A stretch of 64,000 bases of DNA from JBAOHV01 sp963714875 (GCA_963714875.1 CAVQQI010000008.1:310001-374000); one strand, 5' to 3'; positions 26,156 through 35,066 are shown, counted from the stretch's first letter. Translations and numbers: made by a program. Notes: generated by a model from the letters alone, not told the origin.

Positions 26156-27553
26156 GTGGACGAGCCGACGCGACCTGCCTGGAAGACCGAGGAGCTGCAC
26201 ACGATCGACGACTCGATCGCGAACCTCGTGCGTCAGATGCTGCTGGCGATCGCCGGGATGTTCGTCGCGTTCTTGTGCGCCGAGTGGGTCAGCAGCCGCT
26301 GGTGGTCGGGGCTGGACGGCATCGCCGGGTTCACCGCCCGGGGTTTCACCTTCGCGCTCCTGGGCTCGGCGGCGATCTACATCACCTCTGCGCGGCCGAT
26401 CCGGGTGGCGCTCGCCGCCCAGCAACGCGAGATCGAGTCACATGAGCAGTCGCTGCGCGACCAGAACCAGCAGCACGAGCTGACCGCCCGGCTCCAGGCC
26501 GCGTTCGAGATGGCGGAGTCGGACCAGGACTCCTTCGACGTGGTCGCCAGGGCGCTCGACACCGTGCTCGACGCCCCGGCGGAGCTGCTGCTGGCCGACT
26601 CGAGCCGGGCACATCTGCGTCGCGTGGCCGTCGCCGCTGAACACGGCGGACCGGGATGCGGCGTCGAGACGCCGTGGGGCTGTCCCGCGGTGCGTCGTTC
26701 GAAGACGATGAGCTTCGAGCGGTCGACGGATCTTGATGCGTGCCCGAAGCTGCGGGGTCGCGGTGACGCAGATCCCGATTCCGCTGGTTCGGCCATGTGC
26801 GTGCCCGTGACGGTGCTGGGTACGCCGATGGGCGTGGTGCACACCGCCGGACCTGCCGGTCAGCTGCCTGGAGCGTCGGCCCGTGCGGCGGTCGAAGCGT
26901 TGGCGGAACAGGCCGGCTCGCGCATCGGGGTGCTCCGAGCGATGGCGGCATCCGAGCTGCAGGCCACGACGGATCCGCTGACCGGGCTGTTGAACCGCCG
27001 CAGCCTCGAGGCCGAGCTGACCGCGTTGCGCGATCGTCACGCCGAGTACGCGGTGGCCTTCATCGATCTGGACCACTTCAAGGTGCTCAACGACACGCAC
27101 GGCCACGAGACCGGTGACCGTGCGCTGCGCTCCTTCGCCCGTCTGCTGCGTCGGGAGGTGCGCGACGCCGACCTGGTGTGTCGCTACGGCGGGGAGGAGT
27201 TCGTGGTCGTCTTCCCCGAGGCGACCGTGGTCGACGCGGAGCCGATCGTCGAACGACTCGTCGCCTCGCTGTCCGAATCGGTGCGCAGCGGGGACGTGCC
27301 GGCGTTCACCATCTCGGTCGGGTTGTCGGACTCCGAGACGTCGGTCGGCCATGCAGAGGCGATCCGCCATGCCGACGAGGCGATGTTCCGTGCCAAGCAG
27401 GCGGGACGGGACCGGATCGTGCGCTCCGAAGCCGCCGGCTGCGCGACAGCGTTCCGGACCCACAGCGCTGCCGGACACCACAGCGTTCCCGAAGCGCAGG
27501 GCGATCCCGATGCAGCTCGGCACCCGGGCCTGCACCCGGTGGCCGGCAGCTGA
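26156..27553 (+). CDS. Membrane diguanylate cyclase (GAF-like + GGDEF)
   Basis: 465 residues from GTG 26156, with GAAGGAG as a good ribosome site. Two transmembrane helices lie at ~29-45 and ~62-80, followed by a coiled-coil-like segment (QQREIESHEQSLRDQNQQHE). A GAF-like region spans ~105-265 with several Cys (GPGCGVETPWGCPAV, DACPKLRG, SAMCVPV) that might sense redox or metal. The GGDEF domain has TTDPLTGLLNRRSLEAELTA, the FIDLDHFKVLNDTHGHETGD metal/substrate site and the active-site loop YGGEEF. The GGEEF signature is intact, so it should make c-di-GMP from two GTP. No RxxD inhibitory site is seen five residues before the motif (RDADLVCRYGGEEF: RDAD is nine before). No EAL domain follows. 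Confidence 0.85.
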   Translation: MDEPTRPAWKTEELHTIDDSIANLVRQMLLAIAGMFVAFLCAEWVSSRWWSGLDGIAGFTARGFTFALLGSAAIYITSARPIRVALAAQQREIESHEQSLRDQNQQHELTARLQAAFEMAESDQDSFDVVARALDTVLDAPAELLLADSSRAHLRRVAVAAEHGGPGCGVETPWGCPAVRRSKTMSFERSTDLDACPKLRGRGDADPDSAGSAMCVPVTVLGTPMGVVHTAGPAGQLPGASARAAVEALAEQAGSRIGVLRAMAASELQATTDPLTGLLNRRSLEAELTALRDRHAEYAVAFIDLDHFKVLNDTHGHETGDRALRSFARLLRREVRDADLVCRYGGEEFVVVFPEATVVDAEPIVERLVASLSESVRSGDVPAFTISVGLSDSETSVGHAEAIRHADEAMFRAKQAGRDRIVRSEAAGCATAFRTHSAAGHHSVPEAQGDPDAARHPGLHPVAGS

Positions 27554-27562
27554 GCGCTCGGT

Positions 27563-28030
27563 TCACCTCGCCGGGTCGCCGATCCGGCCGTGCTGCCACA
27601 TGGCCCACGACGTGGCTCCTCGCCGGTGCAGCACCGGGGCGGCCAGCAGCGGTGTGGCCGCCAGCGACACGTAGCCGAGCGTCGCGGTGATGTTGTGGGC
27701 GGTGTCCGCAGCACCCAGCGGCGCAGCTGCAACCCCCAGCGTTGCGACGCCGCAGACGCCTGCGGCGATCCACGCAGGGCCGTCGATCGCCGCCCGCAGC
27801 GCTCGCGAGTAGATCGGCAGCCCGATGCCGAACACCACGAACCCCGCGGTCATGATCCAGCGGTTCGGCGCGCCGACCTCGGCGAGTCGGCTGATCGCAT
27901 CGTCGACCGCGGAGTAGTCCGCACGGGCGAGTCCGGCCACCACCCAGCCGCCGACGAATCCGCCGACGCCGACGATGCCGCCGAGAGCGGCACGCCTGGC
28001 GGGCATGTCCAGATCGTGCTCTGGAGGCAT
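27563..28030 (-). CDS. DUF998-like integral membrane protein
   Basis: 155 residues from ATG 28030, with GGAG upstream. Multiple hydrophobic helices are visible: GIVGVGGFVGGWVVAGLARA, WIMTAGFVVFGIGLPIYS, WIAAGVCGVATLGVAAA and LGYVSLAATPLLAAPVL. The conserved DYSAVDDAISRLAEVGAPNR is typical of the DUF998 family. Function unknown. Divergent from the enoyl-CoA hydratase gene; converges with the GGDEF gene 9 bp away. Confidence 0.72.
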   Translation of the reverse strand: MPPEHDLDMPARRAALGGIVGVGGFVGGWVVAGLARADYSAVDDAISRLAEVGAPNRWIMTAGFVVFGIGLPIYSRALRAAIDGPAWIAAGVCGVATLGVAAAPLGAADTAHNITATLGYVSLAATPLLAAPVLHRRGATSWAMWQHGRIGDPAR

Positions 28031-28070
28031 CGTCGCACCGTAGAGTGCTCTCGCCGACCGAGGAGACGTC

Positions 28071-28847
28071 GTGGGCGACACAGTGAGCATCCGCCGCGAC
28101 GGTGCGGTGACCATCGTGACGATCGAGCGGCCCGAGGTCCGCAACGCGGTCGACGCTCCGACCGCACAGCAGTTGGCCCGGGCGTTCGCGGAGTTCGACC
28201 GCGACGACGGGGCGTCGGTCGCAGTGCTCACCGGTTCCTCCGCGACGTTCTGCGCCGGCGCCGATCTGGCCGCCATCTCCGACGGACGCGGGAACAGCGT
28301 GCTCGACGACGTCACCGCGGACGGCCCCATGGGACCGACCCGGATGGAGCTGTCGAAGCCGGTCATCGCCGCGATCGAAGGTTTCGCCGTGGCAGGAGGC
28401 CTCGAACTCGCCCTCTGGTGCGATCTCCGCGTCGCAGCGGGCGACGCGGTGCTCGGGGTCTACTGCCGGCGGTGGGGTGTGCCGCTGGTCGACGGCGGCA
28501 CCGTGCGACTGCCGCGTCTGATCGGTCACGGACGGGCGATGGACCTGGTCCTGACGGGGCGCGGGGTTCCGGCCCCCGAAGCACTGGCCATGGGGTTGGT
28601 CGACCGTGTCACCGAACCGGGTGTCGCACTCGACGCCGCCGTCGAGCTGGCCCAGCAACTCGCGGCGCTGCCGCAGCGCTGCCTGCGCTCGGACCGTCGG
28701 TCGCTGCTCGAGCAGTGGTCGCTCGACCATGATGCGGCGATGGCGAACGAGACGCGCCTGGGGCTCGCGACCATTCGTTCGGGCGAGACCCGGCGGGGAG
28801 CGGCCCGCTTCGCCGCCGGAGAGGGACGCCATGGGCAACCCGCCTGA
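28071..28847 (+). CDS. Enoyl-CoA hydratase/isomerase family protein
   Basis: 258 residues from GTG 28071, with GAGGAG upstream. The crotonase fold is clear: VTIVTIERPEVRNAVDAPTA, SSATFCAGADLAAISDG (first oxyanion-hole strand), then KPVIAAIEGFAVAGGLELAL (second oxyanion Gly). Catalytic residues often seen as Glu pairs are only partly evident: the VYCRRWGVPLVDGGTVRLPR segment has no Glu at the usual second position, so hydratase activity is uncertain and it may be a different crotonase. It overlaps the VOC gene start by 17 bp. Confidence 0.85.
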   Translation: MGDTVSIRRDGAVTIVTIERPEVRNAVDAPTAQQLARAFAEFDRDDGASVAVLTGSSATFCAGADLAAISDGRGNSVLDDVTADGPMGPTRMELSKPVIAAIEGFAVAGGLELALWCDLRVAAGDAVLGVYCRRWGVPLVDGGTVRLPRLIGHGRAMDLVLTGRGVPAPEALAMGLVDRVTEPGVALDAAVELAQQLAALPQRCLRSDRRSLLEQWSLDHDAAMANETRLGLATIRSGETRRGAARFAAGEGRHGQPA

Positions 28848-29271
28848 GACGAACAGCTCGTGGCTCCAGAACATCAACGCGGTGACGCTGGTGACCAGCG
28901 ACATGGCCCGATCGGTCGAGTTCTACTCGGACCTGGGTTTCGAGCTGAACTACGGCGGGAGCGACGACGACTTCACCAGCCTGCGAGCCGGCCCCGGCTA
29001 TCTCAACCTGCAGCTCGTGCCCGGCTGGGTGCCGCCGAGCCAGGTCTGGGGCAGGGTGATCCTGTGGGTCGATGACGTCGACGCAGTGCACCGGCGAGCG
29101 CTCGCTGCGGGGCATCGGTCGTCGACCGAGCCCGCCGATGCGCCCTGGGGCGAGCGCTACTTCCACATCTCGGACCCGGCAGGTCACGAGCTCAGCTTCG
29201 CTCGACCGTTGGACCGCCCCGCCGACCCGTCCGGCGACCCCGACCACACAGATGGAGCGTGCGAGCAATGA
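28831..29271 (+). CDS. VOC (glyoxalase/bleomycin-resistance) family protein
   Basis: 146 residues from ATG 28831. Two beta-alpha-beta-beta-beta units: INAVTLVTSDMARSVEFYSD with FTSLRAGPGYLNLQLV, then GRVILWVDDVDAVHRRALAA with PWGERYFHISDPAGHELSFA. The C-terminal HISDPAGHELSF supplies the usual metal-site Glu. Substrate unknown. It overlaps both the crotonase gene before it and the small gene after it, so the three form one operon. Confidence 0.85.
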   Translation: MGNPPETNSSWLQNINAVTLVTSDMARSVEFYSDLGFELNYGGSDDDFTSLRAGPGYLNLQLVPGWVPPSQVWGRVILWVDDVDAVHRRALAAGHRSSTEPADAPWGERYFHISDPAGHELSFARPLDRPADPSGDPDHTDGACEQ

Positions 29272-29663
29272 GCGATGACCCGACTCCCGTGCTGCGGCTG
29301 ATCGGCGTCTACGACGCGGTCGGCACGCTGCGCGGCGAGCTGTCGTACTGGGTGGGAGCACGTCTGGGGCGTGCGCACTGCTCGCTGTGCGACATCACCC
29401 ACGGGCTGGTCAAGGAGCGCAGCGACTGGCGCGACTGCCGCGATCAGCTTCCGGTGCCGTTCGAGACGTATCACCGTGATGACCAACCCGCAGCGGTGCG
29501 CGACGTCGCCGAGGGTGTCGTGCCGGTCGTGGTGGCAGAGACGGCGGTGGGGTTGGTGGTGCTCATGGGCCCCGCCGAGCTCGAGGCATGCGCCGGGTCG
29601 GTCGACGCCTTCTCGGCGGCGCTGGACCGGTCGCTCGCTGCCGCGGGCCTGTCCGACAGCTGA
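29268..29663 (+). CDS. Conserved hypothetical protein with a CSLCDITHG motif
   Basis: 131 residues from ATG 29268 (ATGA overlap with the VOC gene). A strand-rich start (PVLRLIGVYDAVGTLRGELS) leads to RAHCSLCDITHGLVKERSDW. The CxxC plus His and a later Cys (DWRDC, LEACAG) could bind a metal or iron-sulfur centre; this is inference. I do not recognise a named family. Third gene of the crotonase-VOC operon. Confidence 0.65.
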   Translation: MSDDPTPVLRLIGVYDAVGTLRGELSYWVGARLGRAHCSLCDITHGLVKERSDWRDCRDQLPVPFETYHRDDQPAAVRDVAEGVVPVVVAETAVGLVVLMGPAELEACAGSVDAFSAALDRSLAAAGLSDS

Positions 29664-29701
29664 AGCGTCGCTCGGTTGCAGACCCTCGAGCAGCTGCGGG
29701 G

Positions 29702-30344
29702 TCAGGAGGCGGGATCGCCCTGTCGGCGTCCTCGGGTGATGGCGACCCCGCCGCCGACCAGGACCACCGCAGCGGCGACGAGCCCGACGATGAGTGCGGT
29801 GTCGGGTCCGCCGTCGTCCTGCACCGGAGCGGCAGTGGTGACCGCGGCTTCGCTGTCGAACGCCACGGGCGCATCCGCCCCGTCGCCTGCGACCGGATCG
29901 GTCGCGGCGCCCGAGACGTCGAGCGAGGGATCTTCGTCGGTGGTGGTGACCGGCTCGCCGGTCACCACCACGGTGTCGCTCACCTCGGCGGTCGGGTCGG
30001 TCGAGGTCACCTGTACGGACCACTCGCCTGGGCTCACCTCGGCGTTCACGGCGTAGAGCGAGGTGGTTGCACCGGTGCGCTCCATCGCAAGTGGACCCAC
30101 CACGGCGCCCGAAGGTCCGCTCAACGATGCGGTGACGGTCGCGTCCTCGCGCGAGGTGGCCGTCGCCCTCGTAGACGATGCCGACCTCGATGGCCAGGGT
30201 GGTCGGCCCGGTGGCCTCGAGTCGCGTCATCGTGAGCTCCCCCTCGTCGCCGTGCGCAGCCGCGGTGCCGGCCCCGAGTGCCATGGCGACGAACGTTGCA
30301 GCGGTCAGCAGGAGGGGAGCGGATCGGATGACCGAGGGGCGCAT
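29702..30344 (-). CDS. Secreted, membrane-anchored protein with an Ig-like domain; one frame break
   Basis: The first frame starts at ATG 30344 with a signal peptide (MRPSVIRSAPLLLTAATFVA... ending GTAAAHGDEG) and a beta strand ELTMTRLEATGPTTLAIEVG. It breaks at ~30158-30163. Dropping one base gives ...YEGDATSREDATVTASLSGP and continues through SLYAVNAEVSPGEWSVQVTS, a Thr/Asp/Ala-rich linker, and a C-terminal helix (TALIVGLVAAAVVLVGGGVA) with a basic tail. Length is 3n+1, ~213 residues. The architecture resembles CopC/YtkA-like single Ig-fold exported proteins with a His at the mature N-terminus (AHGDEG), which can bind copper; that is a guess. Confidence 0.6.
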
Positions 30345-30377
30345 GGGGCGGAACTGTAGATCGCGGGTGACGGGATC

Positions 30378-31421
30378 TCAGCGCAGGATGTCGGCCAGTT
30401 CCCGTGTGTCCGCCCGGTAGGCGCCCTGCGGATCGTCGGGGTCGCAGAGCGTGGTCGCGTCCAGGTACACCCGCGGCGTCCGGTACAGGTAGGCGAACGC
30501 CAGCCAGTGGGGCGGCGAGACGTAGCGGTCGGCCTCGTTGGCCCGCAACCAGGCTCGGACGCGGGGCGCGTGCTTGGCGCTCATGTTCGGGAACAGGTGG
30601 TGCTCGACGTGGTGGCTGAAGTTGAAGTGCAGCCGGTCGATGACCGCCAGGGTGTTCACGCTCATGGAGTTCTCGATGGGTTCGTTGGTCTCGGTGAGCG
30701 GGCGCATGAAGTGGTTGGTGGCGATGTAGCTCATGACGATGAAATTGCCCACCACCAGGGGGATGACCACGGCGAAGATCGCGTAGAAGGGCCCGGCCAG
30801 GACCGCCACGGTCAGCCATGCCAGTGCGGCCACGGTCGAGTCGATGATCGCCCGGCGACGGTTCAGCCGGCGGAAGCCCCGCATGTAGCGGGACTGGATC
30901 CACAGCACGACCTGCCCGTGGAACATGAACCAGTAGGCGAAGAACAGGTAGCTCATCGGGTGCCGCGAACCGGGCGCGAGCCGGGCCACGAAGCGGGTGG
31001 AGGGGGCCTTCTCGTAGCGGGCCAGGGTGCCGAACCCGTCGGGATCGGAGTTGCCGTGGTTGGTCTTGCCGTGATGCACCTGGTTGTGCCACGTGCGCCA
31101 CAGCGTCGGCGACACCAGGAAGGGGGCGAACCCGAGGTAGCCCAGGAAGGTCTGCAGGCCCTTGGACTTCACCACCGACCCGTGGAGCACCTCATGGGCC
31201 AGGAACCCCATCGCCGCCAGGCACTGCCCGATGACCAGCGACAGGACCAGCGCCAGGTACCACGGCGGGCGAGTGATGACGATCGCAGCGATCGAACCGA
31301 AGCCCACGGCCGCCAACGGGATGAACCACAGCACCCGCTGGGGCTGCATGGCGAAGGTGTCCTGGGGTAGCTCGGCCTTGATCTGCCTGCGGATGTCCTC
31401 GGTGGTGGGGGTGGAGCTCAT
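30378..31421 (-). CDS. Membrane fatty-acid desaturase
   Basis: 347 residues from ATG 31421 (GAGGA upstream). Three histidine boxes of the diiron acyl desaturases: HEVLH (76-80), HNQVHH (112-117) and HHVEHH (270-275), plus HFMRP between them. Four or so transmembrane helices (for example ~28-50 and ~53-73, then two in the 190-240 region). Introduces a double bond into an acyl chain using O2 and an electron donor; the donor protein is not encoded nearby. Divergent from a TetR regulator, with two palindromic operators in the 149-bp gap, so its expression is probably set by that repressor in response to acyl chains. Confidence 0.9.
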   Translation of the reverse strand: MSSTPTTEDIRRQIKAELPQDTFAMQPQRVLWFIPLAAVGFGSIAAIVITRPPWYLALVLSLVIGQCLAAMGFLAHEVLHGSVVKSKGLQTFLGYLGFAPFLVSPTLWRTWHNQVHHGKTNHGNSDPDGFGTLARYEKAPSTRFVARLAPGSRHPMSYLFFAYWFMFHGQVVLWIQSRYMRGFRRLNRRRAIIDSTVAALAWLTVAVLAGPFYAIFAVVIPLVVGNFIVMSYIATNHFMRPLTETNEPIENSMSVNTLAVIDRLHFNFSHHVEHHLFPNMSAKHAPRVRAWLRANEADRYVSPPHWLAFAYLYRTPRVYLDATTLCDPDDPQGAYRADTRELADILR

Positions 31422-31512
31422 GTGTGGGTCCTCGTGGCAGGGGGTGCCGGGGCGGCTCGTGTGTGGGTCGCGCGTGGGGTGACGGAGGTCTGACCTCCTG
31501 CACCGCAGTGTG

Positions 31513-31528
31513 GTTACGTCGCCGTAAC
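31513..31528. promoter_or_regulatory. Palindromic operator, desaturase/TetR divergent region
   Basis: GTTACGTCGCCGTAAC: perfect 6-bp arms around TCGC. It sits 31 bp before the TetR start region and 92 bp from the desaturase start. Shares the CGTAAC/GTTACG core with the second palindrome 8 bp downstream. Confidence 0.7.
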
Positions 31529-31536
31529 CTACGCGG

Positions 31537-31549
31537 CCGTAACTTACGG
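31537..31549. promoter_or_regulatory. Second palindromic operator
   Basis: CCGTAACTTACGG: perfect 6-bp arms around a central C, 8 bp from the first palindrome. A further CCGTA half-site lies at 31552-31556. The cluster of CGTAA units suggests cooperative binding of the TetR protein, with autoregulation because the site nearly touches the TetR start. Confidence 0.68.
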
Positions 31550-31558
31550 GACCGTAGT

Positions 31559-32179
31559 ATGATGGTCAACATGGCGGACGGCACACGCACGCGGCTCACC
31601 GGGGTCGAGCGACGCAACCAACTGGTGCAGGTGGGCCGCGCGGTGTTCGCCGAGAAGGGCTACGAGGGCACCTCGGTCGAGGAGATCGCCGAGCGGGCGA
31701 AGATCTCCAAGCCCATCGTGTACGAGCACTTCGGTGGCAAGGAGGGGCTGTACGCCGTCATCGTGGACCGCGAGATGGAGTACGTGATCGGACAGATCTC
31801 CGCCGCGATCGACGCCGAGACCCCGCGCGAGATGATCGAAGGCGCTGCGCTCGCGTTCATGCGCTACGTCGAGGAGCGGCCCGACGGGTTCGCGGTGTTG
31901 CGCAAGGACTCGCCCACCACCAGCGGCCTGGCCAACCTGCTCGCCGAGGTGGCCCAGCGCGTCGGCGACGTGCTGCGCACCCAGTTCAAGTCCGCCGGCT
32001 ACGACCCCAAGGCAGCGCCGCTGTACGCCCAGGCGCTGATCGGCATGGTCACCTTCGTCGGCCAGTGGCGTGAGGAACACCCGAAGATGTCCGCCGAGGA
32101 GGCAGCGTCGCACATCTCGGCCCTCGCGTGGATGGGCCTGCGCCATCTGCCCCGCACACCGGCGAAGATCGAGCCGTAG
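31559..32179 (+). CDS. TetR family regulator, probable repressor of the desaturase
   Basis: Three in-frame ATGs (31559, 31562, 31571) exist. The homology-like part begins MADGTRTRLTGVERRNQLVQ at 31571, and no clear ribosome site decides the start, so the message may be nearly leaderless. The HTH is VEEIAERAKISKPIVYEHFG. The ligand domain is GALAFMRYVEERPDGFAVLR, with YAQALIGMVTFVGQWREEHP. I recall close similarity to the mycobacterial TetR encoded near Rv3208, but this is from memory. Divergent from the desaturase, with two palindromes between them. Confidence 0.85.
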   Translation: MMVNMADGTRTRLTGVERRNQLVQVGRAVFAEKGYEGTSVEEIAERAKISKPIVYEHFGGKEGLYAVIVDREMEYVIGQISAAIDAETPREMIEGAALAFMRYVEERPDGFAVLRKDSPTTSGLANLLAEVAQRVGDVLRTQFKSAGYDPKAAPLYAQALIGMVTFVGQWREEHPKMSAEEAASHISALAWMGLRHLPRTPAKIEP

Positions 32180-32297
32180 CCATTCGGCGGCCTGCCCGTG
32201 ACCGGCGGTCGCGCCGGTGATGCTCGCGCCCCTGAGGTCGGTTCCGCCGGAGCGCGGGCCGATCCCGGCGAAGGACCACGTCTGTCATCATGCTTCG

Positions 32298-33533
32298 GTG
32301 ACCGACGACCGTTCGCCCGACACCGCCACGGCACGACTGGCGGTCCGGGTGACCCCCGATGCCGGCCGCCACGTGCGTCACGGCCACCCGTGGGTGTTCG
32401 ACGACTCCGTCGTCTCGGTGCGCCCCGAGGGCGTGGCGGGCGACCTGGCGGTGATCTTCGACGGCCAACGCAAGTTCATGGGTATCGGTCTGTACGACCC
32501 CGAGTCGCCGATCCGGATCAAGGTCCTGCACCGCGGCGAACCGACGCCGATCGACCGCTCCTTCTGGGCCGCCCGGCTCGAGGACGCGCTGCGACGACGG
32601 GTGACCCTGGTCGATGACCCCGGCACCACCGCCTACCGCTGGGTCCACGGCGAGAACGACGGCCTGCCGGGCCTGGTGCTCGATCGCTACGGCGCCGCCA
32701 CGGTCATCAAGCTCTACAGCGCAGCATGGCTGCCGCACCTCGATGACGTGCTCGATGCAGCACAACAGGTGCTGCCCGCCGACCAGGTGGTGTTGCGCCT
32801 CGCCCGCAACGTCGAGCCGACCGCCACCAGGACCGACGGTGCGGTGCTGGTGGGCGACGCGCCGTCCGGGCCGGTCCGTTTCCTCGAGCGGAGCCTGACC
32901 TTCGAGGCCGACCTGGTGCACGGTCAGAAGACCGGTCACTTCCTCGACCAGCGTGACAACCGCGCCCGGGTGCGCGCCCGTGCGCGTGGCGCGAGGGTGC
33001 TCGACGTGTACTCGTGCACCGGCGGCTTCTCGGTGAACGCCGCGGCCGGCGGAGCGACGTTGGTGCACAGCGTCGACATCAGCGCAGCCGCGATCGCGAC
33101 CGCCCGGCGCAACATGGACCACAACCGATCGCTGCCAGCGGTCCGGGCGTGCCACCACCACGACACGGTGGGTGATGCCATGACGGTCATGGCCGAGATG
33201 GCCGATCACGGCCGCCGCTTCGACATGGTGGTCGTCGACCCGCCGTCGTTCGCCTCGCGCAAGGACCAGGTCGATGGCGCGCTGCGGGCGTACCGGCGGC
33301 TGACGCAACTGGCGCTGCAGCTCCTGGAGCCGGGCGGACAGCTCGTGCAGGCGTCGTGCTCGTCGCGTGTCAGCGAGCACGACTTCGTCCACGCCGTGGA
33401 GTCCGCTGCTCGCGACAGCGGTGTCGGGCTGGCCGGCGCGGTCTGCATGGGCCACGCCATCGACCATCCGGTGGGCTTCCCCGAGGGCTCGTACCTCAAC
33501 GCAGTGTTCGCAACCGTCGAGCGGGCGCGCTGA
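32298..33533 (+). CDS. Class I SAM-dependent rRNA methyltransferase (RlmI-like)
   Basis: I choose GTG 32298 (VTDDRSPDTATARLAVRVTP), which gives 411 residues; an upstream start at 32217 would add 27 residues without domain support. An N-terminal PUA-like domain (GRHVRHGHPWVFDDSV) is followed by a linker domain (WVHGENDGLPGLVLDRYG) and the methyltransferase: RVLDVYSCTGGFSVNAAAGG (SAM loop), HSVDISAAAIATARRNMDHN and the catalytic-region VVVDPPSFASRK. RlmI-type enzymes methylate a cytosine of 23S rRNA at C5, but a conserved catalytic Cys follows in QASCSSRVSEHDF. Monocistronic, or the head of a short run with the next two genes (67-bp gap). Confidence 0.85.
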   Translation: MTDDRSPDTATARLAVRVTPDAGRHVRHGHPWVFDDSVVSVRPEGVAGDLAVIFDGQRKFMGIGLYDPESPIRIKVLHRGEPTPIDRSFWAARLEDALRRRVTLVDDPGTTAYRWVHGENDGLPGLVLDRYGAATVIKLYSAAWLPHLDDVLDAAQQVLPADQVVLRLARNVEPTATRTDGAVLVGDAPSGPVRFLERSLTFEADLVHGQKTGHFLDQRDNRARVRARARGARVLDVYSCTGGFSVNAAAGGATLVHSVDISAAAIATARRNMDHNRSLPAVRACHHHDTVGDAMTVMAEMADHGRRFDMVVVDPPSFASRKDQVDGALRAYRRLTQLALQLLEPGGQLVQASCSSRVSEHDFVHAVESAARDSGVGLAGAVCMGHAIDHPVGFPEGSYLNAVFATVERAR

Positions 33534-33600
33534 GCCGGCGCTCGCCCGAGGTGGTCGCACCCGGTCAGGACCCCGGGTTCCCGTGGGGCAGACTCGTCCC

Positions 33601-34233
33601 ATGACGCTGAACTTCGCCCAGATCGAACGCCAGGAGCTCTGCAACCTGTTCGACGAGCTCGGACCGGACGTCCCCACCCTGTGCGAGGGCTGGACGGCTC
33701 GAGACCTCGCGGCGCATCTGGTGGTGCGCGAGCGGCGACCCGACGCGGCGCTCGGAATCCTGGCAGCACCGTTCGAGCGCCATGGCGAGAAGGTCCGCCG
33801 CGAGTTCGCGACCAAGCCGTGGGCCGAGCTGGTCGAGCTGGTCCGTAGCGGTCCGCCGAAGCTCTCGCCGTTCGGGCCGGCGCCCATCGACCGGCTCGCG
33901 AACACGATGGAGTACTTCATCCACCACGAGGATCTGCGCCGCACCAACGGCTTGGGTCCTCGTGAGCTGCACCCCGAGCTCGACGCGCAGCTCTGGGACA
34001 TCCTGCGTCGGATGTCCAAGTTCATGCTGCGATCCGCTCCGAGCGGGGTCACGTTGCGCACCACCGGCGGCCACACCGTGGTCGCCAACGGCAGGTTCCC
34101 CCGTGTCGCGGTCAGAGGGGCCGTCGGCGAGCTCGCGTTGTTCGTCTACGGCCGACAGGACGCCGCCCAGGTCGAGCTGCTCGGTGATGAGGGTGACGTC
34201 GCTGCGCTCATGACGGCCAGCTTCGGCATCTGA
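33601..34233 (+). CDS. TIGR03085-family protein (DinB-like / mycothiol maleylpyruvate isomerase-like)
   Basis: 210 residues. Starts MTLNFAQIERQELCNLFDEL, with the family's CEGWTARDLAAHLVVRERRP (His as metal ligand candidate), PWAELVELVRSGPPKLSPFG, and NTMEYFIHHEDLRRTNGLGP (His pair). The fold is a four-helix DinB-like bundle plus a C-terminal SCP2-like part. This is an actinobacterial family usually called metal-binding; no substrate is known. The stop shares its last base with the HAD gene start. Confidence 0.85.
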   Translation: MTLNFAQIERQELCNLFDELGPDVPTLCEGWTARDLAAHLVVRERRPDAALGILAAPFERHGEKVRREFATKPWAELVELVRSGPPKLSPFGPAPIDRLANTMEYFIHHEDLRRTNGLGPRELHPELDAQLWDILRRMSKFMLRSAPSGVTLRTTGGHTVVANGRFPRVAVRGAVGELALFVYGRQDAAQVELLGDEGDVAALMTASFGI

Positions 34234-35012
34234 TGCCCCTGCCGTCGGATCCGCCGGGCACCCCGGACTCCACGGATGTGCCGGGGGCCGGTGTGGCCGG
34301 AGCATCCGATGTGGTTGCGGCGCACAGCTCGGCGGGCCCGCCGATGTGGCCGAGCGAGCCGATCGAACTGGTGATCTTCGACTGCGACGGCGTGCTGGTG
34401 GACAGCGAGCGGTTGGCGGTGCGCGTCGAGGCTGAGCTCCTCGGTGAGCTCGGCTGGCCGCTGTCCGAGGGCGAGGTCCTGGACCGCTTCGTGGGACGCT
34501 CCGATGCGCACATGCTCTCGGTGGTCGAGGCGCAGCTGGGTCGATCCGTGCCCGACTTCATGGACGTGTACCGGTCCCGTCTGTTCGAGGCGTTCGACGC
34601 CGAGCTGCGCGTCGTCGACGGTGTGGTCGCCGTGCTCGATGAGCTCGAACGTGACGGGACGGCCACCTGCGTGGCGTCCAGCGGCACGCACGCCAAGATG
34701 GCCCGCACGCTCGGGCTGACCGGTCTGTGGGACCGCTTCGACGGTCGTATCTTCAGTGCGACCGAGGTCGAGCGGGGCAAGCCGGCGCCGGACCTGTTCC
34801 TGTTCGCGGCTGCAGCGATGGGAGTCGGCCGCGACCGGTGCGTCGTGGTCGAGGACAGCCGATCGGGGATCGAGGCGGCACGGGCCGCGGGGATGCGCTC
34901 GGTCGGCTACGCCGGCGGCCTCACACCCGCAGACTGGTTGCACGGTGACCACACGGTGGTCATCGATGACATGGCCGAGCTCCCGCCGCTGCTCGACGTG
35001 GGCGGAAGATGA
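34233..35012 (+). CDS. HAD-superfamily phosphatase (beta-phosphoglucomutase-like)
   Basis: 259 residues from ATG 34233. The first ~40 residues are Pro/Gly/Asp-rich and probably disordered; ATG 34344 (MWPSEPIELVIFDCDGVLVD) is an alternative start that removes them. HAD motif I is FDCDGVLVDSERL (D50, D52), motif II is VASSGTH, the conserved Lys is in RGKPAPDLFLFAA, and motif III is VVVEDSRSGIEAARAAGMRS. A helical cap lies between motifs I and II (class C1), as in sugar-phosphate phosphatases and beta-phosphoglucomutases. Substrate unknown. Confidence 0.85.
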   Translation: MPLPSDPPGTPDSTDVPGAGVAGASDVVAAHSSAGPPMWPSEPIELVIFDCDGVLVDSERLAVRVEAELLGELGWPLSEGEVLDRFVGRSDAHMLSVVEAQLGRSVPDFMDVYRSRLFEAFDAELRVVDGVVAVLDELERDGTATCVASSGTHAKMARTLGLTGLWDRFDGRIFSATEVERGKPAPDLFLFAAAAMGVGRDRCVVVEDSRSGIEAARAAGMRSVGYAGGLTPADWLHGDHTVVIDDMAELPPLLDVGGR

Positions 35013-35066
35013 ACCCGGTGAACGGAGCACCCGGCCTCGTGGCAGGGCCGGGGACGCAACCGTGTC

